Below are positions 50,938 through 58,993 of a DNA stretch of 64,000 nt, in pieces. The DNA is from JBBCJR01 sp037190805 (lineage in GTDB: Bacteria > Pseudomonadota > Alphaproteobacteria > Sphingomonadales > Sphingomonadaceae): contig JBBCJR010000001.1 in assembly GCA_037190805.1 (NCBI GenBank), forward strand, positions 1 to 64,000, written 5' to 3'. A model generated the notes under the pieces. That model searched no databases, was not told the DNA's origin, and saw only the letters and a program-made list of their open reading frames with translations. The position numbers were made by a program, and so were the translations under genes. Numbering within the stretch: position 1 is the first letter of the stretch; the number at the start of each line of letters is the position of its first letter.

Positions 50938-51861
50938 ATGGATATCGTCTGGCTGAAGGATTTTCTGGCCCTTGCCCAGGAGGGTAATTTCTCGCGGGCG
51001 GCGGAAACCAGAAATCTGAGCCAGCCAGCCTTCAGCCGCAGGATCAAGGCGCTGGAGGACTGGGTCGGCGTCACCCTGATCGACCGCGATACGCATCGTA
51101 TCACCCTGACCGAAAGTGGTGCCGCCTTTCGTTCGGTGGTCGAGGATGTCCTGAACCGCCTGGCGATCGGCCGTGACGAGGCGCGGCAGATCGCGGATAG
51201 CGGCGCCGCCACGCTTCGTTTTGCCGCCACCCATACCTTGTCCGTGACCTTCTTTCCGGTGTGGCTGCGCGGTTTCGAGGAGCGGGGCGAGCTGGGTACG
51301 GTCAACCTGATCGCCGACAACATGGTCGCGTGCGAGCGGTTGATGCTCGAGGGCCGCGCCGACATGCTGCTTTGTCATCATCATCCGGCCGCCAGCAATC
51401 GTCTCGACCCCGCCGCATTCAGGTCCATCCGGCTGGGCTCTGACATGCTGGTCCCCGTCAGCATCCCGGTCGACGGCAATCCCCGCTTCGCCCTGCCAGG
51501 CGGTACCGAGGGGCCGCCGCCCTACCTCCAGTTCGACGAGCAGTCCGGCATGGGGCGCATTCTCGAGGCGACAGGCATAATTCAGGACAGCGGCGTCGCG
51601 CTGCGGCCGGTTTTCCGCTCGCATCTGGCCAGCGTGCTGCTGCATATGGCCCGCAACGGTCGCGGCATCGCATGGTCCCCGCTCAGCCTGTGCGAGGAGG
51701 ACTTGCGCACGGGGCGTCTGGTCCGCGCCGGCGACGACCGGTGGGCGGTTCCGTTCGACATCATGCTGTTCCGTCCCCGGGCGCGGCGCAACGCCGCCGT
51801 GGAGGGGTTCTGGCAGCGCCTTGTCGAAAACGCTGCCGCGGACGCGAACGACCTGATGTGA
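50938..51861 (+). CDS. LysR-family transcriptional regulator
   Basis: 307 residues. The N-terminal helix-turn-helix is WLKDFLALAQEGNFSRAAET followed by RNLSQPAFSRRIKALEDWVGV, and the rest is a periplasmic-binding-protein-like effector domain. It is divergent from the leuC-leuD-hydrolase unit and is likely its activator. It ends just before a large palindrome and the dctA gene, which may belong to the same regulon. Confidence 0.9.
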   Translation: MDIVWLKDFLALAQEGNFSRAAETRNLSQPAFSRRIKALEDWVGVTLIDRDTHRITLTESGAAFRSVVEDVLNRLAIGRDEARQIADSGAATLRFAATHTLSVTFFPVWLRGFEERGELGTVNLIADNMVACERLMLEGRADMLLCHHHPAASNRLDPAAFRSIRLGSDMLVPVSIPVDGNPRFALPGGTEGPPPYLQFDEQSGMGRILEATGIIQDSGVALRPVFRSHLASVLLHMARNGRGIAWSPLSLCEEDLRTGRLVRAGDDRWAVPFDIMLFRPRARRNAAVEGFWQRLVENAAADANDLM

Positions 51862-51876
51862 ACCCGCTGCCGGCCA

Positions 51877-51906
51877 GCGCATCCGTCGCGATCGCGACGG
51901 ATGCGC
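51877..51906. terminator. Perfect 30-base palindrome after LysR
   Basis: GCGCATCCGTCGCGA at 51877-51891 is followed immediately by its exact complement up to 51906, 16 bases after the LysR stop. As RNA it makes a stem of about 13 pairs with a tight loop, a probable terminator without T-run. It could also be a protein-binding site upstream of dctA. The rest of the gap up to 52062 holds no gene. Confidence 0.55.
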
Positions 51907-52062
51907 CGCATGGATTTCGATCCCCGGCATGCCCAACCAATCGGCGCTCCTGCCCGCGCATGCAATGATTTGTACGACGCATTGGCGTGACGCGCGCCGA
52001 GGCTGCAACGTCACGCGACACGGTCGTGGGCAACGAGCGTCGGAACGATAACGAGGTCAGGG

Positions 52063-53415
52063 ATGGACTATCAGCCGGCGGGTTCCCAGCCGATCAGACG
52101 GCCGCTCTATAAGAAGCTCTATTTCCAGGTGCTCGTGGGCGTCGTCTGCGGTGTGACATTGGGGTATTTCTATCCCGATGTCGGCGCCGCGATGAAGCCT
52201 CTCGGCGACATTTTCATCAAGTTGATCAAGATGATGATCGCGCCGATCGTGTTCGTCACGGTGGTGACCGGCATCGCCAAGATGGGCAATATGCGCGACA
52301 TCGGCCGTGTCGGGCTGAAGGCCTTGGTATATTTCGAGGTGGTCTCGACCATCGCGCTCGTCATCGGCCTGGTGGTCGGCAACGTCTTCAAACCCGGAGC
52401 CGGGCTCAACGTCGACCCTGCCTCGCTCGATGGCGCATCGGTTTCCAGCTATGTCGCGAACAGCGAGAAGATGGGCTTTCTCGACTTCGTGATGCACATG
52501 ATCCCGAATTCCTTCGCGGGCGCGATCACGGGCGGCGAGATTCTCCAGGTGCTCGTCGTCGCGATCCTGTCCGGTGTGGTGCTGGCCGGCACCGGCCAGT
52601 CGGACGGACCGATCGTGAGGCTGCTCGACGAAGTCCAGAAGATGCTGTTCGGCGTCATCGGCATCATCATGTATGTGGCGCCCATCGGCGCATTCGGCGC
52701 GATGGCGTTCACGATCGGAAAATACGGGATCAGCTCGCTCCAGCAGCTCGGCGCGCTGATGCTGTGCTTCTACGCGACATGCTTTGCCTTCATCTTCGTG
52801 TTTCTTGGCGCCATAGCACGGATTTGCGGCTTCAGCCTCTGGCGCCTGCTGGTCTACATCAAGGATGAGATCGTTCTCGTTCTCGGCACGTCGACGTCGG
52901 AAAGCGCGCTGCCCCGCCTGATGGCGAAGCTCGAGAACATGGGCATTTCCAAACCGGTTGTCGGCCTGGTCATCCCGACTGGCTATTCGTTCAATCTCGA
53001 CGGTATCGCGATCTATCTGACGATGGCGGCCCTGTTCATCGGGCAGGCGACAAACATCGATTTGTCGATCGAGCAGCAATTGGGGCTGCTTGCCGTGCTG
53101 CTGCTGACGTCGAAGGGCGCGGCGGCGGTGACAGGGGGCGGCTTCATCACCCTAGCCGCGACGCTGGCCTCGACCCATACGCTTCCCGTGGCGGGTCTGG
53201 CGCTGCTGCTGGGCGTCGATCGGTTCATGTCCGAGGCGCGGGCGATCACCAACATGATCGGCAATGCCGTGGCCTGCGTCGCCGTCGCCCGCTGGGAAAA
53301 CGCCATCGATCGGGATCGGATGAAGGCGGTGCTGTCGGGGCGGGCACGGGATGAGGATCCGGATCTGGCCTTGGTGGAAGGTTCGGTCGTCCTAAGCGGG
53401 CGAGAGCCTTCCTAG
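52063..53415 (+). CDS. dctA: C4-dicarboxylate:cation symporter
   Basis: 450 residues with several membrane helices. LYFQVLVGVVCGVTLGYFYP, FIKLIKMMIAPIVFVTVVTG, the SESALPRLM hairpin (here TSTSESALPRLMAKLENMG), IPTGYSFNLDGIAIYLTM and FITLAATLAS are the conserved DctA/GltP motifs. It takes up succinate, fumarate, malate and some related acids. Its neighbours, a LysR and a LeuCD-type dehydratase, suggest an unsaturated or branched dicarboxylate as the real substrate. Confidence 0.92.
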   Translation: MDYQPAGSQPIRRPLYKKLYFQVLVGVVCGVTLGYFYPDVGAAMKPLGDIFIKLIKMMIAPIVFVTVVTGIAKMGNMRDIGRVGLKALVYFEVVSTIALVIGLVVGNVFKPGAGLNVDPASLDGASVSSYVANSEKMGFLDFVMHMIPNSFAGAITGGEILQVLVVAILSGVVLAGTGQSDGPIVRLLDEVQKMLFGVIGIIMYVAPIGAFGAMAFTIGKYGISSLQQLGALMLCFYATCFAFIFVFLGAIARICGFSLWRLLVYIKDEIVLVLGTSTSESALPRLMAKLENMGISKPVVGLVIPTGYSFNLDGIAIYLTMAALFIGQATNIDLSIEQQLGLLAVLLLTSKGAAAVTGGGFITLAATLASTHTLPVAGLALLLGVDRFMSEARAITNMIGNAVACVAVARWENAIDRDRMKAVLSGRARDEDPDLALVEGSVVLSGREPS

Positions 53416-53441
53416 CCTCGACGGCCCGGCACATCTCGAGT

Positions 53442-53499
53442 CTTATTCAACCACATGGTTGATAAGTCGCGTCACACCCATTACTAAACCAATCGGTTT
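53442..53499. promoter_or_regulatory. Two candidate ArsR operators
   Basis: TCAACCA-CA-TGGTTGA at 53447-53462, extended by CTTA/TAAG, and a second AAACC-AATC-GGTTT at 53486-53499 share a CAACC/GGTTG-type core. Both lie just before the ArsR start at 53514. ArsR repressors coupled to AHSA1 genes normally bind such sites and repress their own operon. Confidence 0.55.
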
Positions 53500-53513
53500 T
53501 ATACGGGGGCGCC

Positions 53514-53861
53514 ATGTCTATCGATCCTCTCTCGGCCCAATTCGCGGCTCTCGCTGATCCGACCCGGCGGGCGATATTGACGCGGCTGAGCGAGGGCGAA
53601 GCGGGGGTCGGCGAATTGGCCACGCCCTTCGCCATGAGCCTCGCGGCGGTTTCCAAGCACCTGAAGGTGCTGGAAAAGGCCGGTCTGATCAGCCGGGGCA
53701 GGGCGGCGCAGTGGCGCCCCGCGCGGCTGAAACCGATGGCGCTGAAGGGCGTCACGGAATGGTTGGAACATTATCGCCGCTATTGGGACATGAGCTTCGA
53801 TCGTCTCGACGACTATTTGCGCACCGTCCAGAAAGGAACCGACGATGGCCGACAACATTGA
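53514..53861 (+). CDS. ArsR-family regulator
   Basis: 115 residues. It begins QFAALADPTRRAILTRLSEG and has MSLAAVSKHLKVLEKAGLIS followed by RGRAAQWRPARL, the ArsR winged helix of the group paired with AHSA1 proteins. No metal-binding Cys pair is present, so it probably senses something other than metal. It overlaps the next gene by 17 bases. Confidence 0.9.
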   Translation: MSIDPLSAQFAALADPTRRAILTRLSEGEAGVGELATPFAMSLAAVSKHLKVLEKAGLISRGRAAQWRPARLKPMALKGVTEWLEHYRRYWDMSFDRLDDYLRTVQKGTDDGRQH

Positions 53862-54348
53862 CGACAATCCCTGCGGCACCGATGGCGCGGCGCATCAGTT
53901 CGATCTGGTGCTGGAACGCATTCTCGATGCGCCGCCGGAAAAAGTGTTCAGGGCCTATACCGATCCAGACATCCTCAGCCAGTGGTTCGCGCCCAAGCCG
54001 TGGCGGATCACCGACGCCATCGTCGAACCCCGGCCGGGCGGCCGGTTCCAGTTCGTCATGCACGGTCCCGACGGCGAGGTTTTTCCCAGCACCGGCATTT
54101 TTCTGGATGTCGTGCCCAATCGGCGGCTGATCAGCACCGACGGGCTGACGCCCGACTGGAAGCCGGCCGGCCAGCCCTTCATGGTCGCGCGGGTCGAGAT
54201 GGAGCCGACGGCGGACGGACGAACCCGCTACACCGCTACCGCCAGCCATTGGACCGAGGCGGCGATGAAGCAGCATGTCGAAATGGGCTTTCACGAGGGC
54301 TGGGGACAGGTGGCCGACCAGCTGAATGCACTGCTGAAGTCGCTCTGA
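53845..54348 (+). CDS. SRPBCC/AHSA1-domain protein
   Basis: 167 residues. LERILDAPPEKVFRAYTDPD, WFAPKPWRITDAIVEPRPGG and the C-terminal FHEGWGQVADQLNALLKSL are the AHSA1 (activator of Hsp90 ATPase-like, START-type) pattern. These small proteins bind hydrophobic ligands; the function is not defined. It is co-translated with ArsR and followed within two bases by a second copy. Confidence 0.85.
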   Translation: MADNIDDNPCGTDGAAHQFDLVLERILDAPPEKVFRAYTDPDILSQWFAPKPWRITDAIVEPRPGGRFQFVMHGPDGEVFPSTGIFLDVVPNRRLISTDGLTPDWKPAGQPFMVARVEMEPTADGRTRYTATASHWTEAAMKQHVEMGFHEGWGQVADQLNALLKSL

Positions 54349-54349
54349 C

Positions 54350-54856
54350 ATGCTGCCCCTCGGGCCGGGTGGCGTGACGGCGGTCGCCGGACAGGAGATC
54401 GCCGGCCGTCCGGCGCTGCGGATGCGTCGTGTCTTCGATGCCCCGCGCGCGCTGCTGTGGCGGGCGTGGAGCCGGCCGGAGATTCTGGTGCGGTGGATGG
54501 GGCCGGCGGATTGGCCTGCTTTCAGCGTCGCAAACGATTTCAGGGTCGGCGGCACCTGGCGGATCGGGTTGAAATCGCCGACGACGGGAGAGGAGCTGTG
54601 GCAGGGCGGCGTCTATCGCGAGATCGTCGAGCCAGAGCGTTTGGTCTTCACCTTCAAGTGGGACGAGGGTCATGAGGACGGTGCGCCGGTCAACACCTTG
54701 GTCACGGTCGAACTGAACGAGATCGCGGACGGCCGGACGGCGATGGATTTCACCCAGGCCGGGCTGAAATCCGACCGCAGCCGCGACGGCCATCAGCATG
54801 GCTGGGCCAGCACGCTCGATCGTCTGGAGGCCTGGCTGGCCGCCGACGCCGGCTGA
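54350..54856 (+). CDS. Second SRPBCC/AHSA1-domain protein
   Basis: 168 residues. MRRVFDAPRALLWRAWSRPE, RWMGPADWPAFSVANDFRVG and the late GHQHGWASTLDRLEAWLAA match the same family as its neighbour, with clear divergence. It completes an arsR-AHSA1-AHSA1 operon. A role in solvent or toxin response is a guess. Confidence 0.85.
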   Translation: MLPLGPGGVTAVAGQEIAGRPALRMRRVFDAPRALLWRAWSRPEILVRWMGPADWPAFSVANDFRVGGTWRIGLKSPTTGEELWQGGVYREIVEPERLVFTFKWDEGHEDGAPVNTLVTVELNEIADGRTAMDFTQAGLKSDRSRDGHQHGWASTLDRLEAWLAADAG

Positions 54857-55303
54857 TAGGGGGCAGAGTTCAGCAATGCTCCGGCAACGTCTGGCCATCC
54901 TTTCAGGCCTTTGGCGCGGAAACGCCGGATAAGACGGCGAACATCGGCAAGGGAATGGACACGGCCGCAATGTGATGATGCCGCTATCACCGCCGACGAT
55001 GATCGTCACTCTGCCAGTCAGTCGGCTGACTGCGCGATAGCGCGGTGCCATTCCGGATTGGGCTCGATCCTGCTTCGGTGGCAGGAAGGTCGCGCTTTTT
55101 GAATTCTGCCGCTGGTCTGCGTCGCCTCACTCCTTGTTCGTCGGCAGATGACGAGCGCGCGGGATCGTTCAGCGTGGTGTCTGGCGTTGCCTGCATCAAT
55201 GGCGATAAGACGGGTCGATAATGCCGTACCGGGAGCGCCGGCACGCGATAGGGGGATGGGGGCCTTGCGCGATGATCTCTAATCATGCCGGGTGGGCCAG
55301 GCG
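54857..55303. other. Gap without a recognisable gene
   Basis: About 450 bases between the AHSA1 gene and the MHS transporter. Short open frames exist on both strands but show no known domain, no good binding site and no consistent codon use. It may hold the transporter's promoter or the remains of a lost gene. Confidence 0.4.
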
Positions 55304-56578
55304 ATGACCGCGAGCGTTCACCAGCCGCGCAAAGCCGCCGCCGCGGCCTTCATCGGTTCGACGGTCGAATGGTATGATTTCTATATCTTCGCCACCGCCT
55401 CGGCCCTGGTGTTCGGGCAGGTGTTCTTTCCCACGCAGAGCGTCTTTCTGGCGACCATGGCGTCGTTCGGAACCTTCGCCGTCGGCTGCTTCGCGCGTCC
55501 GTTCGGGGCGGTTCTGTTCGGGCATTTCGGGGACCGGCTGGGTCGCAAGGGGGCGCTGGTCACGACGCTGTTCCTGATGGGCACGGTGACGATCCTCATC
55601 GGCCTGCTGCCCGGCTACAACCAGCTCGGCATATGGGCGCCGATCCTGCTGGTGGCGCTGCGTCTGGTCCAGGGCGTTGCAGTCGGCGGCGAATGGGGTG
55701 GAGCGGTACTGATGGCCGGCGAGCATGCGCCAGCCGGACGCGGCACCTTCTTCGCGTCCTTCGCCCAGCTCGGCAGTCCGATGGGACTGTTGCTGTCGAT
55801 TATCGCCTTCTGGCTGGTCAGCCAGCTCGATCAACAGGATTTCCTGAGTTGGGGATGGCGGGTGCCGTTCCTGGCCAGCTTCGTTCTGCTGGCGGTGGGG
55901 ATCGCCATCCGCGTCGGCATCGCCGAATCCCCCGCCTTCGAACGGGCCGCGCAGCCGGTGGAGAAGCATTTCCCGCTGCTGACCGTGCTTCGCGAGCATG
56001 GGCGGACGCTGCTGTTGTGCATCGGGGCGAATGCGATCGGGATTTCGGGCTTCTATTTCGCCAATACGTTCATGATCAATTATGCGACCCAGTTCCTGGC
56101 GATCCCCAAGGCGACGATCCTGGGCATCCAGTTCTTCGCCGCCATCATCCAGATCATCGTCCAACTGGGGGCGGCCAAGCTGACCGAGCGGTTCGGAACG
56201 GCCCGAGTGCTGAGCATTGCCCTTGGCGCCGCGATCATCAGTCCGTTCGTCATGTTTTCGTTGGTCGAAACGCGGGTGCTGCACCTCATGGCGATCGGCA
56301 TCTTCGCTGCGGTCGCTTGCATGGGCGCCATCTATGCCGTCATCGCCGGTTTCGTCAGCGCCCGCTTCCCCGTCGGCGTGCGCTATTCGGCGATCTCCAT
56401 CGCCTATCAGGTGTCGGGCGCGGTGTTCGGCGGCCTGACGCCTCTGGTTGGCGCCTGGCTGACCTTTTCGGCCCAGGGTGCGTGGTGGCCGGCGGCCTGC
56501 TGCTATGCGGCGATCGCCACCCTGTCGCTGCTGTGCGTCTTGCGTCTGCGCCGGACCACCCCGGCCGATACCTTCTGA
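55304..56578 (+). CDS. MHS-family MFS transporter (metabolite:H+ symporter)
   Basis: About 424 residues, ATG 55304 or GTG 55292; neither has a strong binding site. AAFIGSTVEWYDFYIFATAS, RPFGAVLFGHFGDRLGRKGA and RLVQGVAVGGEWGGAVLM are the MHS signature (ShiA, ProP, KgtP, citrate carriers). The motif VEWYDF is diagnostic. It is followed 22 bases later by an acetylpolyamine-amidohydrolase-like gene, which may act on the compound it imports. Confidence 0.88.
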   Translation: MTASVHQPRKAAAAAFIGSTVEWYDFYIFATASALVFGQVFFPTQSVFLATMASFGTFAVGCFARPFGAVLFGHFGDRLGRKGALVTTLFLMGTVTILIGLLPGYNQLGIWAPILLVALRLVQGVAVGGEWGGAVLMAGEHAPAGRGTFFASFAQLGSPMGLLLSIIAFWLVSQLDQQDFLSWGWRVPFLASFVLLAVGIAIRVGIAESPAFERAAQPVEKHFPLLTVLREHGRTLLLCIGANAIGISGFYFANTFMINYATQFLAIPKATILGIQFFAAIIQIIVQLGAAKLTERFGTARVLSIALGAAIISPFVMFSLVETRVLHLMAIGIFAAVACMGAIYAVIAGFVSARFPVGVRYSAISIAYQVSGAVFGGLTPLVGAWLTFSAQGAWWPAACCYAAIATLSLLCVLRLRRTTPADTF

Positions 56579-56600
56579 CCCTTCGACCCGCCGAGGCGCC

Positions 56601-57617
56601 ATGCAGACCTTCTTCCACCCCGATCAGCTTCTCCACCGGCCGCAGACCTATTTGTCGCGCGGCCGCCTGCGCACGCCGCAGGAGATGCCCGATCGGGTGA
56701 CCATCCTCAGGGATGCCGTTCAGGCACTGGGCTTCGATGTCGCCGCGCCTGTTGATCACGGGGTCGCGCCGATCGCGGCCGTGCATGATCGAGCCTATCT
56801 CGACTTTCTCAGCGACGGTCCGCGGGAATGGGGCGAGCATCCGGACTGGGGGCCGGAAATCCTGTCCAACATCTTCGTGCGCACGGCCCATCCGCGGGGC
56901 ATCCTGGCGCGGGCGGCCTATCATCTTGCGGACGGCAGCTGCCCCGTCGGGCCGGACACCTACCGCGCCGCCTACGGGTCGGCCCAATGCGCCCTGTCCG
57001 CCGCGCAGGCGGTCGCCGATGGCGCGGGCGAGGCCTATGCGCTCTGCCGTCCCCCCGGCCATCATGCGCGGCCCGATGCCGCCGGCGGCTTCTGCTACCT
57101 CAACAATGCCGCGATCGCGGCGGAGGCGCTGCGGCGGCGATACGGGCGGGTCGCGATCCTCGACACCGACATGCACCATGGCCAGGGCACGCAGGAAATC
57201 TTCTACACCCGGTCGGACGTGCTGGTCGTTTCGATCCACGGCGATCCGACCAATTTCTATCCGGTCGTCGCCGGGTTCGAGGACGAGCGGGGCGCGGGAG
57301 AGGGGCTGGGCTATAACCTCAATCTGCCGATGCCGCACGGATCGTCCGAGGCGCTATTCTTCGATCGGCTGGCGGAAGGGATCGAGGCCGTTCGCGGGTT
57401 CGCGCCGGACGCGCTGGTGCTGTCCTTGGGGTTCGACATCTACGAGCTTGATCCGCAGGCCGTCGTCTCGGTGACGCAAGGGGGCTTCGGGCGCCTGGGC
57501 GAAGCGGTCGGCCGGCTTCGACTGCCGACGGTGATCGTCCAGGAAGGCGGCTATCATCTGGAAAGCCTGGCCGCGAATGCAGCTGCCTTCTTCGGCGGCT
57601 TTCGGTCCGGTCGATAA
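56601..57617 (+). CDS. Acetylpolyamine amidohydrolase / histone deacetylase-family enzyme
   Basis: 338 residues from ATG 56601. Zn2+-dependent deacetylase motifs are intact: RPPGHHA, GGFCYLNNAAIAAEAL, LDTDMHHGQGTQEIFY (the Asp and His metal ligands), SLGFDIYELDP and the catalytic-Tyr motif EGGYHLESL. Bacterial members remove acetyl groups from acetylpolyamines or other amides. It lies next to an MHS importer, so a role in using imported acetylated amines is likely but unproven. A shorter frame upstream is not part of it. Confidence 0.85.
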   Translation: MQTFFHPDQLLHRPQTYLSRGRLRTPQEMPDRVTILRDAVQALGFDVAAPVDHGVAPIAAVHDRAYLDFLSDGPREWGEHPDWGPEILSNIFVRTAHPRGILARAAYHLADGSCPVGPDTYRAAYGSAQCALSAAQAVADGAGEAYALCRPPGHHARPDAAGGFCYLNNAAIAAEALRRRYGRVAILDTDMHHGQGTQEIFYTRSDVLVVSIHGDPTNFYPVVAGFEDERGAGEGLGYNLNLPMPHGSSEALFFDRLAEGIEAVRGFAPDALVLSLGFDIYELDPQAVVSVTQGGFGRLGEAVGRLRLPTVIVQEGGYHLESLAANAAAFFGGFRSGR

Positions 57618-57620
57618 ATC

Positions 57621-58910
57621 TCAGCCCGAACGCCGCCAACTCATCAGGCCAGCGCACACGGCCGTGACGAGCAGCGCCGGCAGGCCCGCAAGCGCGATCG
57701 CGAGCAATAGATCGCCGTCGACCAGACGATCGGAAATGCCGCCCGACATCAACGGTCCGACGGCGCAGAAGGCGGCGATGATGAAGCTGTAGAGGGCAAA
57801 GCCCCGCGCCCTGATTTCTGTCGGCAGGATGTCCTGCAGCATCGTTGGGATCAGGGCATTGGCGGTCGAGGTGACGGCAAGGAAAAGCGCGATCATCGCC
57901 AGCGCCGTTCCCTGTTCCCGCGTCCCGGCCAGAACCGCGAGGCAGGGAAGGGCCAGCAGAGCGCCCGCCGCCATGATCGCCGGGCGCGAGCGGTCTCCCA
58001 ACCGCGACTGGAGGACACGGTCGATCGTCCCCGCCATGGCGAGGCTGCCCAGACTGGTCACCAGCGTGACGATGCCCAGAACATGCCCGATCAATCCGAT
58101 ATCGGCGGTGAAACGGCGGACCAGCGCCATGGGTGCCATCGGAATCGCGGCCTGGACCGCGATGGCCAGCCCACCCGCCGTGCCCAGGAACAGCAGGATC
58201 CGCCGCCGATGGGCGGTCAGGAAATCGGCAACGGTGATGGCGGCGACATCGTCCTGGAGGCAGGCGTGGCGCGGCGGGTCCTTGACCGACAGGCCGACAA
58301 GCAGCAGCGGCACGCCAGCCACCGCCAGCAGCAGCAGCGCGACCCGCCAGGTCTCAACCCCGGCCGGCGCGATGGAATCCGCCACCGTCAGCAGGGCGCC
58401 GCCGAAATAGAAGCCGGCGCTGGCGCCGATCGCCATGAGCGCCGCGAAGGTCAGATTGGCGGTAACCCTATGCCGGTCGCCAACCAGATCGGGGATGAGC
58501 GAATAAACGATCGGGATCATCGCGAATTCGGTCACGCCCGACGCCGCCCGGCCAAGAAAGAACAAGGGAAAGTTGGGTGCCAGGGCGCCGACCGCCGTCA
58601 GCAGCGCCCAGAAGCCGATCAGGCAGAGCAGTATGACCTTGCGCGAATGGCGGTCGGCAAGTCGTGCCAGAGGGACCGCCAGCGCGCTGGCGACGAGGAT
58701 GCCCGCAATTCCGTGCAGCGCGCCGATTACCGCGTCGCCAACGTCGAACGTCGCCTGAATTGCTGGTGACAGGATCGAGTGCAGACCGCGATCGCTCATC
58801 TGCACGCCGGCCGTCACGCCGAGGAACACGACCGTCCAGGCCCCGGCTCGCCCGGTCGAGATCGGGCCGGCGCGGGCAGCCGGAGAAGGGATGGTGTTTG
58901 CCGCTTCCAA
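57621..58910 (-). CDS. MFS transporter of unassigned subfamily
   Basis: 429 residues with about 12 membrane segments. The start is TTG 58910 (AGGA upstream); no earlier ATG fits. It has VPLARLADRHSRKVILLCLI in loop 2-3 and LFFLGRAASGVTEFAMIPIV in helix 4-5, general MFS features near the Spinster/arabinose-efflux groups. It is transcribed divergently from a siderophore-type receptor, with a perfect palindrome between them, so siderophore export or release is conceivable. The 3' end meets the APAH gene end to end. Confidence 0.78.
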   Translation of the reverse strand: MEAANTIPSPAARAGPISTGRAGAWTVVFLGVTAGVQMSDRGLHSILSPAIQATFDVGDAVIGALHGIAGILVASALAVPLARLADRHSRKVILLCLIGFWALLTAVGALAPNFPLFFLGRAASGVTEFAMIPIVYSLIPDLVGDRHRVTANLTFAALMAIGASAGFYFGGALLTVADSIAPAGVETWRVALLLLAVAGVPLLLVGLSVKDPPRHACLQDDVAAITVADFLTAHRRRILLFLGTAGGLAIAVQAAIPMAPMALVRRFTADIGLIGHVLGIVTLVTSLGSLAMAGTIDRVLQSRLGDRSRPAIMAAGALLALPCLAVLAGTREQGTALAMIALFLAVTSTANALIPTMLQDILPTEIRARGFALYSFIIAAFCAVGPLMSGGISDRLVDGDLLLAIALAGLPALLVTAVCAGLMSWRRSG

Positions 58911-58914
58911 GTCT

Positions 58915-58935
58915 CAATATCCTATCACGATATTG
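58915..58935. promoter_or_regulatory. Perfect palindrome in a divergent promoter
   Basis: CAATATC-CTATCAC-GATATTG is a 7+7 inverted repeat in the 83-base gap between the MFS and TonB-receptor starts. It does not match the Fur consensus as I know it. No regulator gene is adjacent, so the binding protein is encoded elsewhere. Confidence 0.45.
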
Positions 58936-58993
58936 CAAGTCAGTCGCATATTCGGCAGTGGGAGTGCAACGGTTCCGCCCAAAAGAGGTCTTT

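Noticed and set aside
49496..50956. Plus-strand frame opposite the leuC-type gene
   Set aside because: Shadow of a gene with clear iron-sulfur ligands; sequence is featureless.
55283..56602. Minus-strand frame opposite the MHS transporter
   Set aside because: Charged, low-complexity product typical of an antisense frame to a membrane protein.
58915..58935. Fur box upstream of the siderophore receptor
   Set aside because: The palindrome spacing and half sites do not fit the Fur 19-mer; listed only as an unassigned operator.
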